The notes under the pieces: generated by a model
The model's database searches: none
Told to the model about the DNA's origin: nothing
The model's input: only the letters and a program-made list of their open reading frames with translations
Source: GCA-003244245 sp050699815
Lineage (GTDB): Bacteria; Actinomycetota; Actinomycetes; Mycobacteriales; Pseudonocardiaceae
NCBI GenBank assembly: GCA_050699815.1
Contig: JBOHFT010000004.1
Coordinates: 1 to 64,000 of the forward strand
Length of the DNA stretch: 64,000 nt
Direction: 5' to 3'
Program-made: the position numbers and the translations under genes
Part shown: positions 1 to 7,934 of the stretch, in pieces
How positions within the stretch are numbered: position 1 is the first letter of the stretch
How the letters are laid out: each line of letters opens with the position of its first letter

Positions 1-209
1 TGACCTGACCAACAACAGCCGGTGATGGCCAACACAGGGCAGATCCCATGGCCATCACCGGGCAGATCCCACGACCGCCACTGGGCAGTTCCTACTGGCC
101 CTTGACAGAACTCCGACGACTCGGGAAACAGGGTGTTGACCAGATCGCGGGCATGTACCTGGTAGGTCAAGGTCTGTGTGGTGCCGGGAACCAGGCCGGA
201 ACTCACCAT
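1..209 (-). CDS. Partial hypothetical protein, 3' end outside window
   Basis: An open frame starts at ATG 209 and stays open for 69 codons to the window edge, beginning MVSSGLVPGTTQTLTYQVHA. Its start overlaps the stop of the small upstream gene (ATGGTGA), a typical translational-coupling arrangement. Codons lean to GC in the third position. No domain is recognised in the visible part, which contains several Cys and Trp residues near the truncated end. The function is unknown. A chance open frame in high-GC DNA is the alternative. Confidence 0.4.
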   Translation of the reverse strand, partial: MVSSGLVPGTTQTLTYQVHARDLVNTLFPESSEFCQGPVGTAQWRSWDLPGDGHGICPVLAITGCCWSG

Positions 210-394
210 GTCGTGCCATCGGGAGCGCAGCAGACGCCGTCATGACCGTCAGGCAGGTGACAGTGCCACTCGTCGTCTTCGGCCAGGCTGTTGATGTGAC
301 CCAGCACACCACCGCAGCGCTGGAGGTCTGGTAGGCGCAGATCTGGGGCATGCGTGGCCAGTGTGCCTGGCGTGGTTATTGTGAGTGTCGCCAT
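203..394 (-). CDS. Small Cys/His-rich hypothetical protein, probably leaderless
   Basis: 63 codons. The C-terminal half contains HCHLPDGHDGVCC, a Cys/His cluster that could bind a metal. There is no ribosome binding site before the ATG. A good sigma-70-like promoter ends about 8 bases upstream of it, so the mRNA would start at or very near the start codon (leaderless). The stop codon overlaps the start of the next minus-strand frame. Small proteins with a DGH..C segment occur in actinomycete accessory regions, but I recognise no named family. The coding call rests on promoter placement and codon bias. Confidence 0.45.
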   Translation of the reverse strand: MATLTITTPGTLATHAPDLRLPDLQRCGGVLGHINSLAEDDEWHCHLPDGHDGVCCAPDGTTW

Positions 395-402
395 AGCGAC
401 AG

Positions 403-431
403 AAAGTAATGGTTTATCTACGGTAAGTCAA
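403..431 (-). promoter_or_regulatory. Predicted sigma-70-type promoter for the 394-203 gene
   Basis: Read on the minus strand, the -35 is TTGACT (431-426), the spacer is 17 bp and the -10 is TACTTT (408-403). The -10 ends 8 bases before the ATG at 394, which predicts a leaderless transcript. Confidence 0.5.
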
Positions 432-736
432 AGACATGCGTCACTCAGATGGGCGGATCTACCCAGGAGACCGGTGGCCGGGCCCGGCTCGACCATGAGT
501 GGGAGCGGCACACAACCGCCGGGCTACGACGCGGATGCTCGCGCCTTGACGTGCCACGCGCAGCTCAGCCACCCCCGGCAGCTACCTCGGCTAACGGGGC
601 GCTGGTGTCGCCGTCAGATGACAAGATGTCCCTTGTTCAGCTCGGCGTCGGCTTTGTCCGACCGGGATGTTGCTGGCGTCTGGTCGGCTCAGCCCTGCCT
701 GCGCACTCTCGCCGGCACCCGACCAGGAGGTTCCTG
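432..736. other. Intergenic stretch with no supported gene
   Basis: Between the divergent minus-strand promoter and the secreted-protein gene at 737. Open frames here have no ribosome binding site and no recognisable domain. The last bases (725-730, AGGAGG) are the ribosome binding site of the next gene. Confidence 0.5.
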
Positions 737-1147
737 ATGGCACGACACCGGATCCCGCTCGCGATCGCGGTGGCGATCCTCGGACTGGTCGGCCTGGCCG
801 GCCCGGCCGCAGCCGACTACCAGCCCGAGGCGGCACCGCCCGCCACCGACTGTCGCGTGATCGACTTCAAGTCTGCCCGGGTCCGTACATTGCCGACTGT
901 GCCTCCTGGACAGGTGTTGGTGGTGCGCGGCGAGAAGCCATACCTCAACATGCAGGTCAATCTCGTTCCGCTGGTATACATCCGGCAGCCCGAGTACTGG
1001 GGTATTGAAGTAATAGGCTGCCTGCCCGAGGTGGGCCTGCCGGCTGTTGCGGACTATGTCGTGAAACTCGACCTTGCGGGCACCATAGGAACCCGCGGTA
1101 TTGACGTCATCGGCGCCAACCGTTCCAAGAAGATCGACATTCCCTGA
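737..1147 (+). CDS. Secreted hypothetical protein with signal peptide
   Basis: 136 residues. The ATG at 737 is preceded by a strong AGGAGG (725-730), so I prefer it to the longer frame that opens upstream. The N-terminus MARHRIPLAIAVAILGLVGL followed by a Gly-Pro-Ala-rich segment and ADY is a classic Sec signal peptide with a predicted cleavage after AAA. The mature part is about 110 residues with two Cys (in TDCRV and IGCLP) that could form a disulfide outside the cell. No domain is recognised. It is convergent with the membrane protein gene ending at 1181. Confidence 0.75.
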   Translation: MARHRIPLAIAVAILGLVGLAGPAAADYQPEAAPPATDCRVIDFKSARVRTLPTVPPGQVLVVRGEKPYLNMQVNLVPLVYIRQPEYWGIEVIGCLPEVGLPAVADYVVKLDLAGTIGTRGIDVIGANRSKKIDIP

Positions 1148-1180
1148 CAACCGGCACAGGTCTCGGGGCGCGCTTCCACC

Positions 1181-1969
1181 TTACCCTGGCCGACGAGGGT
1201 AGCGGCCCGGGCCGGGCGGTGGCGGGTCGGCGGTGAAGGTGTGGGCGGTCTTCTCGAACGGATTGCCGCAGCCGGCCGCGTTGAGGCTGTTCCACGAGCC
1301 GCCCTCCGCCGACCCCCAGATGGCGCCGATCGTGACGTAGGTGACGTAGAAGCCGAGCTCGCCGATCGCCGCCACGGTGCGGCTATGCGTCGCCTCGTGC
1401 CGGGCCAGGCTGTCCGGCACGGTCCCGTCCGGGTTGAAGCGGCCGGACTGGGTCCAGGCCACGGCACCGAGCGTCAGCGCGCTGCCACCGGGACACACCT
1501 CGATGAACAGCATGCCCCGGCGGAAGTCCACCCTGCTGCGCCCGATCGCCACAATCAGCGTCGCGATGAGGCCGACGGTGGTCAGCAGCGGCGATTGAGC
1601 GCATGTGATGAGGAAACTGAACAACCACGCCACCGGGCTGTCCGTGTTGTCCAGCAGCGGGTTGACCACGGCCCCGAGCAGGCCCGCCGTCCCGAAGATG
1701 ATCAGGCCGATGGTGGCGGCGGTGGCCACGCTCACGCCGAACCCGAACAGTGCCGAGGCGCCGAGGATGACGCCAGTCCAGCCGAAGACGGCGAGCACGC
1801 CGCCGATCGCCCCACCGATCACCCACAGCAGGAACTCGTCCCAGGTCTTCACCCCGTTGGCCGTCGCGCCCACTGCCCCGAGGATCGCGCCGACGATCAG
1901 CAGCACGACGTAGTTGACCGGGTTGTCCAGCACGGAGAGAGGCGCTGTCGCAACGACTGAGGCAGGCAT
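1181..1969 (-). CDS. Polytopic membrane protein with an HEATH metal-binding-like motif
   Basis: About 262 residues from ATG 1969 (a TTG two codons upstream is possible; no clear ribosome binding site for either). Roughly the first 130 residues are hydrophobic and Gly/Ala-rich, enough for four or five membrane segments. The later part has SLARHEATHSRTVAAIGELG, an HExxH-type motif, followed by a Gly/Trp segment and a C-terminal NPFE/TAH stretch. HExxH suggests a zinc-dependent peptidase-like C-terminal domain after a membrane anchor. This is inference from a short motif. The final residues are Pro/Gly-rich. Family not identified. Confidence 0.65.
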   Translation of the reverse strand: MPASVVATAPLSVLDNPVNYVVLLIVGAILGAVGATANGVKTWDEFLLWVIGGAIGGVLAVFGWTGVILGASALFGFGVSVATAATIGLIIFGTAGLLGAVVNPLLDNTDSPVAWLFSFLITCAQSPLLTTVGLIATLIVAIGRSRVDFRRGMLFIEVCPGGSALTLGAVAWTQSGRFNPDGTVPDSLARHEATHSRTVAAIGELGFYVTYVTIGAIWGSAEGGSWNSLNAAGCGNPFEKTAHTFTADPPPPGPGRYPRRPG

Positions 1970-2246
1970 ATTCAACCGGGGTGAGTGCTCCGATCAGATG
2001 GCGAGCGCAGGTGGAGGCCCCTGCGGATGAGGCGCCAACGATGGTAACCCGACCAACCCGCCAGACCACGGTCAGCAGTGTTGTCCCGCGAGCGGGGACA
2101 ACGCCCTCTCTCCAACAGAGAACCGAGGTTTACTGCGGGGTGAGGTGGGGTAACTGACTGCAACTGCGGTCTTGGTTTCCGGAGCGGACGCCAGGCCGTG
2201 AAGAGCGGATCCGGCATCCCACCGGGGCGCCGCCCGAGACCTCTAG

Positions 2247-2288
2247 AGGGGAGCTGGAGATGGCTCGAGGGGAGCTGGAGATGGCTCG
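2247..2288. repeat. Tandem direct repeat, 21 bp x 2
   Basis: The unit AGGGGAGCTGGAGATGGCTC plus G occurs twice, head to tail (2247-2267 and 2268-2288), with no mismatch. Confidence 0.85.
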
Positions 2289-2326
2289 AGCACCTGTCAG
2301 AACGATCATCCGTGCGGTCAGGACCT

Positions 2327-2351
2327 TGGCCCACGTCGGTGACGTGGGCCA
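2327..2351. repeat. Inverted repeat, 11-bp perfect arms
   Basis: TGGCCCACGTC and GACGTGGGCCA flank a 3-base GGT loop. It lies 65 bases before the gene at 2417, so an operator or a leader hairpin are both possible. Confidence 0.75.
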
Positions 2352-2416
2352 GGTCATCCGCTGATCCTTGACTGATCCCTCACCACAGGATCCCTCACCA
2401 CAGGAGGAGTAGGAAA

Positions 2417-2650
2417 ATGACTGTTGAATTAATCGTTCTGGTGTCATCCGTCCTGATGATCTTTGCCTTTGGCGTACTCATAGGGTACAGACTCAGCAAA
2501 CGACAGCTCGCGGCGCGAGTTAGACGGCAAGAAGCAGCACAACTCTCCCTCTATAGACAACTGCACGAGCTTCAGGGCGCAAGGCAAAAAAATCAGTCCG
2601 CTCGGATGCAAAGGGCTGCCGCACCACGAAATGTGGGGTCTTTTTCGTAA
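2417..2650 (+). CDS. Small single-pass membrane protein
   Basis: 77 residues starting at ATG 2417 with a strong AGGAGGAG ribosome binding site eight bases upstream. Residues 3-25 are a hydrophobic helix (LIVLVSSVLMIFAFGVLIGY), followed by a basic, Gln/Arg-rich cytoplasmic tail with a possible short coiled coil. Base composition is clearly lower in GC than the neighbours, hinting at recent acquisition. The 3' end contains a CCAC-GAAAT-GTGG hairpin followed by TCTTTTT, so transcription may stop inside or just after the gene. The function is unknown. Confidence 0.65.
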   Translation: MTVELIVLVSSVLMIFAFGVLIGYRLSKRQLAARVRRQEAAQLSLYRQLHELQGARQKNQSARMQRAAAPRNVGSFS

Positions 2651-2723
2651 AGTCCAGTAAATAGAGGAGGTCTCTGTTGACCTCTTTCTGGTTATCGGTC
2701 AGTTCACCACCGGGAGGCTTGTT

Positions 2724-2873
2724 ATGGCCAGTCAGGACATCACAGCCGACGTAGCCGAGGTCGGCGAGCGGCTCAGCTGCACTTACCGCCGTACACCCCA
2801 GGTGACGCTCAAAGCCAGCAGCCCTGCGGAACTGGGCGCCGCCGGCGCCGAGGCAGGCGGTGATGGGCCGTGA
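2724..2873 (+). CDS. 49-residue ORF translationally coupled to whiB
   Basis: ATG 2724 follows GGGAGGC (2712-2718). The frame runs 49 codons and its TGA overlaps the GTG start of the WhiB-like gene (GTGA, 2870-2873). The peptide is acidic at the N-terminus and Ala/Gly-rich at the C-terminus, with no recognised domain. Position and overlap suggest a leader or partner peptide whose translation drives whiB. It could also be the remnant 5' part of a longer gene. Confidence 0.5.
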   Translation: MASQDITADVAEVGERLSCTYRRTPQVTLKASSPAELGAAGAEAGGDGP

Positions 2874-3244
2874 TCGGCATCGATCGCCTCACCCCGAACC
2901 AGCAGGTCCTCGGGCAGGAGCCAGCGTGTTGGGGGGTGGATCCGGAGGTGTTCTTCGGGCCGACTGACAGCCCTGCGGGTGCGCCGGTACATGACTGGGA
3001 GCGGCGGGCGCTAGCCGTGTGTGCAGGCTGCCCCGTGGTGACGGCGTGCCTGGCTGAGGCATTAAAGGTCCCGGCCGCCGAGCAGTACGGCGTCGTGGGA
3101 GGCATGACCGCGGGGCAACGGCGGGCGGTACTGCGGGCATCGCGTCGGGGGCGTGGGCGAGCGCAGCGACTGCGAAGCCCGGGGCCAGCAGCCACCCCCT
3201 CCGCAGGCGAGGGCTCCCGGGGTCCTTGGCCCACGCGGCCTTGA
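2870..3244 (+). CDS. WhiB-family transcriptional regulator (Wbl protein)
   Basis: 124 residues from GTG 2870. Four cysteines at 20, 51, 54 and 60 match the Wbl pattern C-Xn-C-X2-C-X5-C, which binds a [4Fe-4S] cluster. QYGVVGGMT is a variant of the GVWGG turn (Trp replaced by Val), followed by a basic RRAVLRASRRGRGR tail that acts in DNA binding or sigma-factor contact. Wbl proteins are actinobacterial regulators of development, redox and antibiotic response that bind region 4 of SigA. The C-terminal 30 residues are Pro/Gly-rich and not conserved in the family. It appears coupled to the small ORF upstream. Confidence 0.88.
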   Translation: MIGIDRLTPNQQVLGQEPACWGVDPEVFFGPTDSPAGAPVHDWERRALAVCAGCPVVTACLAEALKVPAAEQYGVVGGMTAGQRRAVLRASRRGRGRAQRLRSPGPAATPSAGEGSRGPWPTRP

Positions 3245-3422
3245 GCTGGGCAGTTGCGGGTGCCCTCACCATCGAATCCAGCCGCTCGCCGACGGCAACT
3301 ACTGACCACGGATCCGTGTACGGTTCACCTCGCGGTGCTTCTGACTGCTCACCACCCTACTGGGCTGACCGACCGCGAGAGCTGGCCTGGTGCTGTTACC
3401 TATCCGAACATCCGATAGGGTG

Positions 3423-3454
3423 CCAAACTGCCTCTGGCGCCAGAGGCAGTTTGG
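3423..3454. repeat. Perfect 32-bp palindrome upstream of the CsbD gene
   Basis: CCAAACTGCCTCTGGC is followed directly by its exact reverse complement, giving 16-bp arms and no loop. It lies about 60 bases before the CsbD start codon. No loop and near-perfect symmetry favour a protein-binding operator over a terminator. The rest of 3245-3514 shows no gene. Confidence 0.85.
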
Positions 3455-3514
3455 GGCACGCCTTGGTTACCGGGAACACTTCAACCGGTCTATGATCACA
3501 GGAAGGACACTCAT

Positions 3515-3730
3515 ATGAGCATTTTCGACAAGGTCAAGGACAAGGCCGAGCAGCTTATCGGTGAGGCGAAAGAGAAGATCGGTCAGATGACGGGCAACGA
3601 GAGCCTTGAAAACGCGGGGAAGCGTGATCAATTGTCCGGGGAGGTCAAGGAAGCCGGGCACGACCTACGCGACAAGGCTGCCGGTGCCGTTGACGACGTA
3701 AAGGACAAGTTCAGCGAGGACAACAAGTAG
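3515..3730 (+). CDS. CsbD-family general stress protein
   Basis: 71 residues, nearly all charged or small, rich in Lys, Asp, Glu and Ala: KVKDKAEQLIGEAKEKIGQ at the start and DLRDKAAGAVDDVKDKF at the end. This matches the CsbD fold, a short four-helix cytoplasmic protein usually controlled by general stress sigma factors. Its biochemical role is unknown in the family. AGGAAGGA (3502-3509) is the ribosome binding site. A perfect 32-bp palindrome upstream may be its operator. It is monocistronic; 3731-4007 holds no gene I can support. Confidence 0.88.
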   Translation: MSIFDKVKDKAEQLIGEAKEKIGQMTGNESLENAGKRDQLSGEVKEAGHDLRDKAAGAVDDVKDKFSEDNK

Positions 3731-4007
3731 CTGAACGAGGGCACCGGTCGTTCGTCTCCTGCTCGACTCGGGAACGGGCGGCCGTCGCCGGGTCGGCAGG
3801 GCGGTCAGGACTGTGCTGGTGCCCTGTTAGCGGCAAGGCCCCTATCGAGGACACGCCTGCCGACCCGGCGACAGCAAGCACCACCCCAAGCCGAGGCCCG
3901 ACAGAGCAAACGCAAAACACCGTGGTCAGTCATAGCGGGTCAGGCCCATGTCTCGGGCCCAGCGGCGGAACAGCTGCATCGCCCACGCGTGGTGACTTCC
4001 CGGCGCG

Positions 4008-4655
4008 CTACGAACCGCCGTCGCGGGCTTGGCGGCTTTCGTAGAGCTCCCAGGCGCGCCGACGGGCCTCGTCGGCGCGGTGCTGTGCGTCCTCGCGCAC
4101 CTGCCGCTCCTGCTCCGGTGTGGCGTGGCCCTCGGCGACCGCCACCTCCGCGGCCACCCAGCGTTCATTCTCCTCGTCGAGGTGACCGTCCCTGGGGCTC
4201 GGAATGTTGCGGTGCCGTTGCTGATAATAGGGATTGTCCGCCGGCAAGCCGCCGCTGAAGCGGCCGTAGGCGCCAAGGAAGAGCAGCAGCATCCCGGCGA
4301 TGAAGCTGAAGATCACATTTGACAGCCGAAACGCCAGCAGGTTGAGCTCGGTGTGCAGCACGGCGAGGTTGACCAGGCCCGAGAGCAGGAAGAGCAGGCC
4401 GACGACGAACGTGATCGTGGAGGAGACCCGGCCACCGCGCAGGGCGGCGCCGATGAGGACCCCGCCGACGATGAGCGAGATCGCTGACAGCAGGCCGTTT
4501 GAGGCCAGCCCGAGCAGGACCTTCCCCTGTACCGCGAGGAACTCCAGCCGGTTGGCGACACCGAGCACCCCGAACACGCATAACCCGGCACCGAGCACCG
4601 CCGCTCCGATACGGTGCACGAGGTCTATCCGGCGCCCTGGCGGGATGCTGGACAC
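4008..4655 (-). CDS. DUF4383-like polytopic membrane protein
   Basis: 215 residues. Four hydrophobic segments (about residues 12-30, 50-70, 78-98 and 108-130) match the small four-helix membrane proteins annotated DUF4383, including the Leu-rich FVVGLLFLLSGLVNLAVLH stretch. The C-terminal 85 residues are soluble, highly charged and probably helical (EQERQVREDAQHRADEARRR), which is longer than usual for the family. A paralogue with a different tail lies at 39578-40054. The function is unknown. Start chosen at the longest reasonable frame. Confidence 0.7.
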   Translation of the reverse strand: MSSIPPGRRIDLVHRIGAAVLGAGLCVFGVLGVANRLEFLAVQGKVLLGLASNGLLSAISLIVGGVLIGAALRGGRVSSTITFVVGLLFLLSGLVNLAVLHTELNLLAFRLSNVIFSFIAGMLLLFLGAYGRFSGGLPADNPYYQQRHRNIPSPRDGHLDEENERWVAAEVAVAEGHATPEQERQVREDAQHRADEARRRAWELYESRQARDGGS

Positions 4656-4703
4656 CTTCCCCAGAGTACTATCTCATCATTACCCCTGATTAGTGAAAAA
4701 GGC

Positions 4704-5840
4704 TCACGAAAAGGGGCTTTTGTCCTGATCGTGGAAACCTGGGCGGGAGGCGTCATCGATTTCTACGGTGGGGATGTCGTCGGCGGTGGTGCTGTTTCGC
4801 GCGGTGTTGTTTCGCACCGTGCAGCCGGTCGAGCCGTGGCTGATCAGTATCCCGTGCTTCACGTTCGGCCCGGAGAGCTTGTTCTTCCGCATATCGACGT
4901 TTGGCCAGCGGCGCAGGTGCACTGCCTGATCACCGTTGACCGTGCAGCTGTTGCCGGTGAACCTGATCGACCGGGAGCCGGCCGGGGCGTCACCGTTGCC
5001 GCTCTCGTCGCCGGTGGCGAGCAGGCAGTGCTCGTCGACGTTGTGGCAGGCGTTGCCCACGATCTCGACGTCGAAGGTGGCTGGGCGGCCGGTGTCGAAG
5101 GTATGGAAGCAGTCGGGGTGCGAGCCGCTGGCGGAGATGTCCCGGATGGTGTTGCTGATGATCCGGTGACCGTTGCCGAAGAAACGCACGCCATCGGCGT
5201 CCCCATCGTCACCGGCGACCGTCCCGGTCACGAAGTTGGTACGCACGGTGATCCGCTGCCCACTCAGCGAGATGCCGGCGGCGGCGGCATGCTGCACGAT
5301 GTTGGCCTCGATGGTGGAATCGATGCACGATGCGCAGACGATCCCGCCTCGCTGGGTGTCGTGAATCGTGTTCTTCTGCGCAGTGATCCGGGTTCCCGCC
5401 AGGAGCAGCCCGCCACCGCCGACGATCGTGAAGCCCTGGATCAGGACGTGATCGGCAATGATATGGACCTGGTGGACGGTCGTGTGCACATCCGAAACCA
5501 GGCGGATCGGCGCGTCGGCGGTACCTGATCTGGTCAAGGTCAGGTCCGTGTGAGCGAGGTCAGCACCGGTGAAGCACAGGGTGTCTCCCGGCGACGCGGC
5601 ACCCAGCTCCGCATGCACGTCGTCGGCTCGGGTGATCGTGCGGGTGCAGCCGGCCTGGCCGGCGGAGGCGAAACCAACGGTGAGCGACGCCAGCCCGAGC
5701 AGCGCGACCGACCCCAGCCCGAGCAGGGCAACCGGCCAGAATGGCACCGAGCGAGCCACCCTGGTCACCGATGCCACCCTGGTCCCCAGGCAGAGATGTT
5801 CATCGCGGCGAGGATAACGCCCGGTGGACGTAATTGTCAC
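4704..5840 (-). CDS. Membrane-anchored right-handed parallel beta-helix protein
   Basis: 378 residues from GTG 5840. Residues about 35-60 form a membrane anchor or signal segment (VALLGLGSVALLGLASLTVG). The rest shows repeated short turns of PbH1 type such as NTIHD, NIVQH, NFVTG, NTIRD, NACHN, NSCTV and NNTARN, each followed by 20-30 residues, typical of pectate-lyase-like beta helices. Several paired Cys suggest an extracellular disulfide-bonded protein. Related proteins bind or cleave polysaccharides, but no catalytic residues can be assigned here. It is divergent from hyuA, 44 bp apart, so the two probably share a control region. Confidence 0.75.
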   Translation of the reverse strand: MTITSTGRYPRRDEHLCLGTRVASVTRVARSVPFWPVALLGLGSVALLGLASLTVGFASAGQAGCTRTITRADDVHAELGAASPGDTLCFTGADLAHTDLTLTRSGTADAPIRLVSDVHTTVHQVHIIADHVLIQGFTIVGGGGLLLAGTRITAQKNTIHDTQRGGIVCASCIDSTIEANIVQHAAAAGISLSGQRITVRTNFVTGTVAGDDGDADGVRFFGNGHRIISNTIRDISASGSHPDCFHTFDTGRPATFDVEIVGNACHNVDEHCLLATGDESGNGDAPAGSRSIRFTGNSCTVNGDQAVHLRRWPNVDMRKNKLSGPNVKHGILISHGSTGCTVRNNTARNSTTADDIPTVEIDDASRPGFHDQDKSPFS

Positions 5841-5884
5841 TGAGCGTACCGGGCGCGTCGCGATGCGCAGCGAGGAGAGCAGCG

Positions 5885-7840
5885 ATGGCCGACCGTGCCG
5901 GGGCGTGTGCCGGGGTCGATGTCGGGGGCACGTTCACCGATGTCGTCGTGCACGCCGCGGGTCACCGGCCCAGGGCGGTGAAGGTGCCCACCACCCCCGG
6001 CAACCAATCAGTCGGTGTCCAGCGGGGGGTGGCACAGGGCTGGCCCGATGGGCAACTGCGACTTCTGCCGCACGGCACCACGACGGCCACCAACGCCGTG
6101 CTGGAACGCACGGTCGCCCGGACGGTCCTGGTGACCACCGAGGGGTTCGCCGACGTGCTGCAGATCGCCCGGCAGGACCGGCCTGCCCTCTATGACCTGA
6201 CGGTCACCCGTCCCGAGCCGCTGGTGCCGCACGGCCGGGTGGTGACCGTCGCCGAGCGGACCGGCCCGGACGGCGAGGCGGTCATTGCGCTGACCGACGG
6301 GGAGATCGACCGGGTGGTGCGCGAGGTCGCGCGCCTGGAGCCGGAGTCGGTGGCGGTGAGCCTGCTGTTCTCCTACGCCGGCGACGGGCACGAGCGGCGG
6401 CTGTGCGGCGCGCTGAGCCGGCTGGGCGTGCCGATCACCCGGTCCAGCGCGCTGCTCCCGGAGTTCCGCGAGTTCGAGCGGGCGTCGACGTGCGTGCTCA
6501 ACGCCGCCATCGAGCCCGTCATGCGCCGTTACCTGTCCCAGCTGACGACCCGGCTCCCGGGCCCGACCATCACCGTGATGACCTCGGGCGGCGGCACGGC
6601 CGGCGTCGATTTCGTGGCGGCCGCCCCGGTGCACACGCTGCTGTCCGGGCCCGCCGCGGGGGTCGTCGCCGCCGGTGCGGTGGCCCGGGGCGCCGGCTTT
6701 CCGGACGCGATCGCCTTCGACATGGGCGGCACGTCCACCGACGTGTGCCTGATCAGAGCCGGCCAGCCGGAGGTGTCGACGTCCGCGCAGATCGCCGGGC
6801 TGCCGTTTCGCACCCCGGCGGTCGGGATCCACACCGTGGGGGCCGGCGGCGGGTCGATCGCCTGGGTCGACACCGGGGGCGCGCTGCGGGTCGGCCCGCG
6901 GTCGGCCGGTGCGGATCCCGGCCCGGCCTGTTACGGGCTGGGTGGCGCCGAGCCGACGGTGACCGACGCGCACTGCGTGCTCGGCCACCTCGGCCCGGAT
7001 CGCGAGCTTGGCGGGGGCCTGCGGCTCGACGCCGACGCGGCCGCGCGTGCCGTCGGTGCGCTCCCGGAGTCCGCCGGTGGGGCGCCCGGGATCCTCGCGG
7101 TGGTGCGGGCCACGATGGCCCGGGCGCTGCGCAAGGTCAGCACCGAGCGCGGCGTCGACCCGGCCGGGCTGGCGCTGGTCGCCTACGGTGGCGCCGGCCC
7201 GCTGCACGCGACCGCGCTGGCCCGCGAGCTGGGCTGCCGGGCCGTGGTGGTGCCGCCCGTCCCGGGCGTGCTCAGCGCGCTGGGCCTGCTGCTCGCACCG
7301 GCCCGTTATGAGGCGTCCCGGACGGTAATGGCGCCCGCCGGCGACGACCTCACCGAAGCCTGGGCGGTGCTGGAGGACCAGGCCCGCCAGGAGCTGCACC
7401 GCCAGGGTGTGGCGGGCGGGATCACGGTGTCCCGGGTCGCCGACGCCCGCTACGCCGGCCAGTCCCACGAGCTGCGGATCGGCGTCGAGCCGGGCGCGGA
7501 TCTGGCTGCGCTGCTGCATACCGCGCACCGGCAGGCCTACGGGTACGCCATGCCTGACGAGCGGGTGCTGGTCGTCACGCTGCGGGTGGTCGCCCGGGGT
7601 GACCCGATCCTGTCTGACGCACCACGCGACTGGGACCAGGGGGAACCGACGCCGGAGCGGTCCCGCGAGATCGGTGGCGGCGGCCTGGCGCGGGTGGTCT
7701 CCCGAGCGGGGTTGAAGTCCGGGGACGAGGTCACCGGCCCGGTGTTGATCGAGCAGCCGGACACCACCACGCTGCTGGCCAGCGGTGAGGTCGCCGTGGT
7801 GGACGAAGCCGGCAACCTGGTGGTGCACCTCGGCGGCTGA
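5885..7840 (+). CDS. hyuA: Hydantoinase/oxoprolinase subunit A (HyuA family)
   Basis: 651 residues from ATG 5885, chosen over the upstream GTG because GAGGAGAG sits 8 bases before it and the protein then starts just ahead of GVDVGGTFTDVVV, the family's N-terminal ATP-binding signature. DMGGTSTDVCLI and YGGAGPLHATALA mark the actin-like ATPase core, and the C-terminal domain ends near residue 650, the usual length. With HyuB it forms an ATP-dependent cytosolic amidohydrolase that opens cyclic imides such as N-methylhydantoin, 5-oxoproline or related rings. The substrate cannot be told from sequence. It is followed by hyuB after 94 bp. Confidence 0.9.
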   Translation: MADRAGACAGVDVGGTFTDVVVHAAGHRPRAVKVPTTPGNQSVGVQRGVAQGWPDGQLRLLPHGTTTATNAVLERTVARTVLVTTEGFADVLQIARQDRPALYDLTVTRPEPLVPHGRVVTVAERTGPDGEAVIALTDGEIDRVVREVARLEPESVAVSLLFSYAGDGHERRLCGALSRLGVPITRSSALLPEFREFERASTCVLNAAIEPVMRRYLSQLTTRLPGPTITVMTSGGGTAGVDFVAAAPVHTLLSGPAAGVVAAGAVARGAGFPDAIAFDMGGTSTDVCLIRAGQPEVSTSAQIAGLPFRTPAVGIHTVGAGGGSIAWVDTGGALRVGPRSAGADPGPACYGLGGAEPTVTDAHCVLGHLGPDRELGGGLRLDADAAARAVGALPESAGGAPGILAVVRATMARALRKVSTERGVDPAGLALVAYGGAGPLHATALARELGCRAVVVPPVPGVLSALGLLLAPARYEASRTVMAPAGDDLTEAWAVLEDQARQELHRQGVAGGITVSRVADARYAGQSHELRIGVEPGADLAALLHTAHRQAYGYAMPDERVLVVTLRVVARGDPILSDAPRDWDQGEPTPERSREIGGGGLARVVSRAGLKSGDEVTGPVLIEQPDTTTLLASGEVAVVDEAGNLVVHLGG

Positions 7841-7934
7841 CCTGCCGCGCCTTACTGGCGACCGTCACACGCTCATCGAAGCGCGCCCGACGACGAGTTG
7901 CTGTCCACCAGCGCAGCTGGCACTGTGAGGATGC

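Larger units (their letters stand above)
1976..2416. other. 440-bp intergenic region with clustered direct and inverted repeats
   Basis: No gene is supported. It contains an inverted repeat at 2081-2101 (TTGTCCC/GGGACAA, 7-bp loop), a 21-bp tandem duplication (2247-2288), an 11-bp-arm inverted repeat (2327-2351) and a 15-bp tandem duplication (2374-2403) that abuts the ribosome binding site of the next gene. It probably carries regulatory sites for the divergent genes at either end. Confidence 0.5.

Noticed and set aside
4614..5528. Plus-strand open frame of 304 codons opposite the beta-helix gene
   Set aside because: Val/Asp/Gly-rich antisense artefact; the minus strand has clear PbH1 repeats and a membrane anchor.
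6008..7828. Long minus-strand open frame of about 600 codons opposite hyuA
   Set aside because: Antisense shadow caused by high GC; His/Arg/Gly-rich with no domain, while hyuA has full family motifs.
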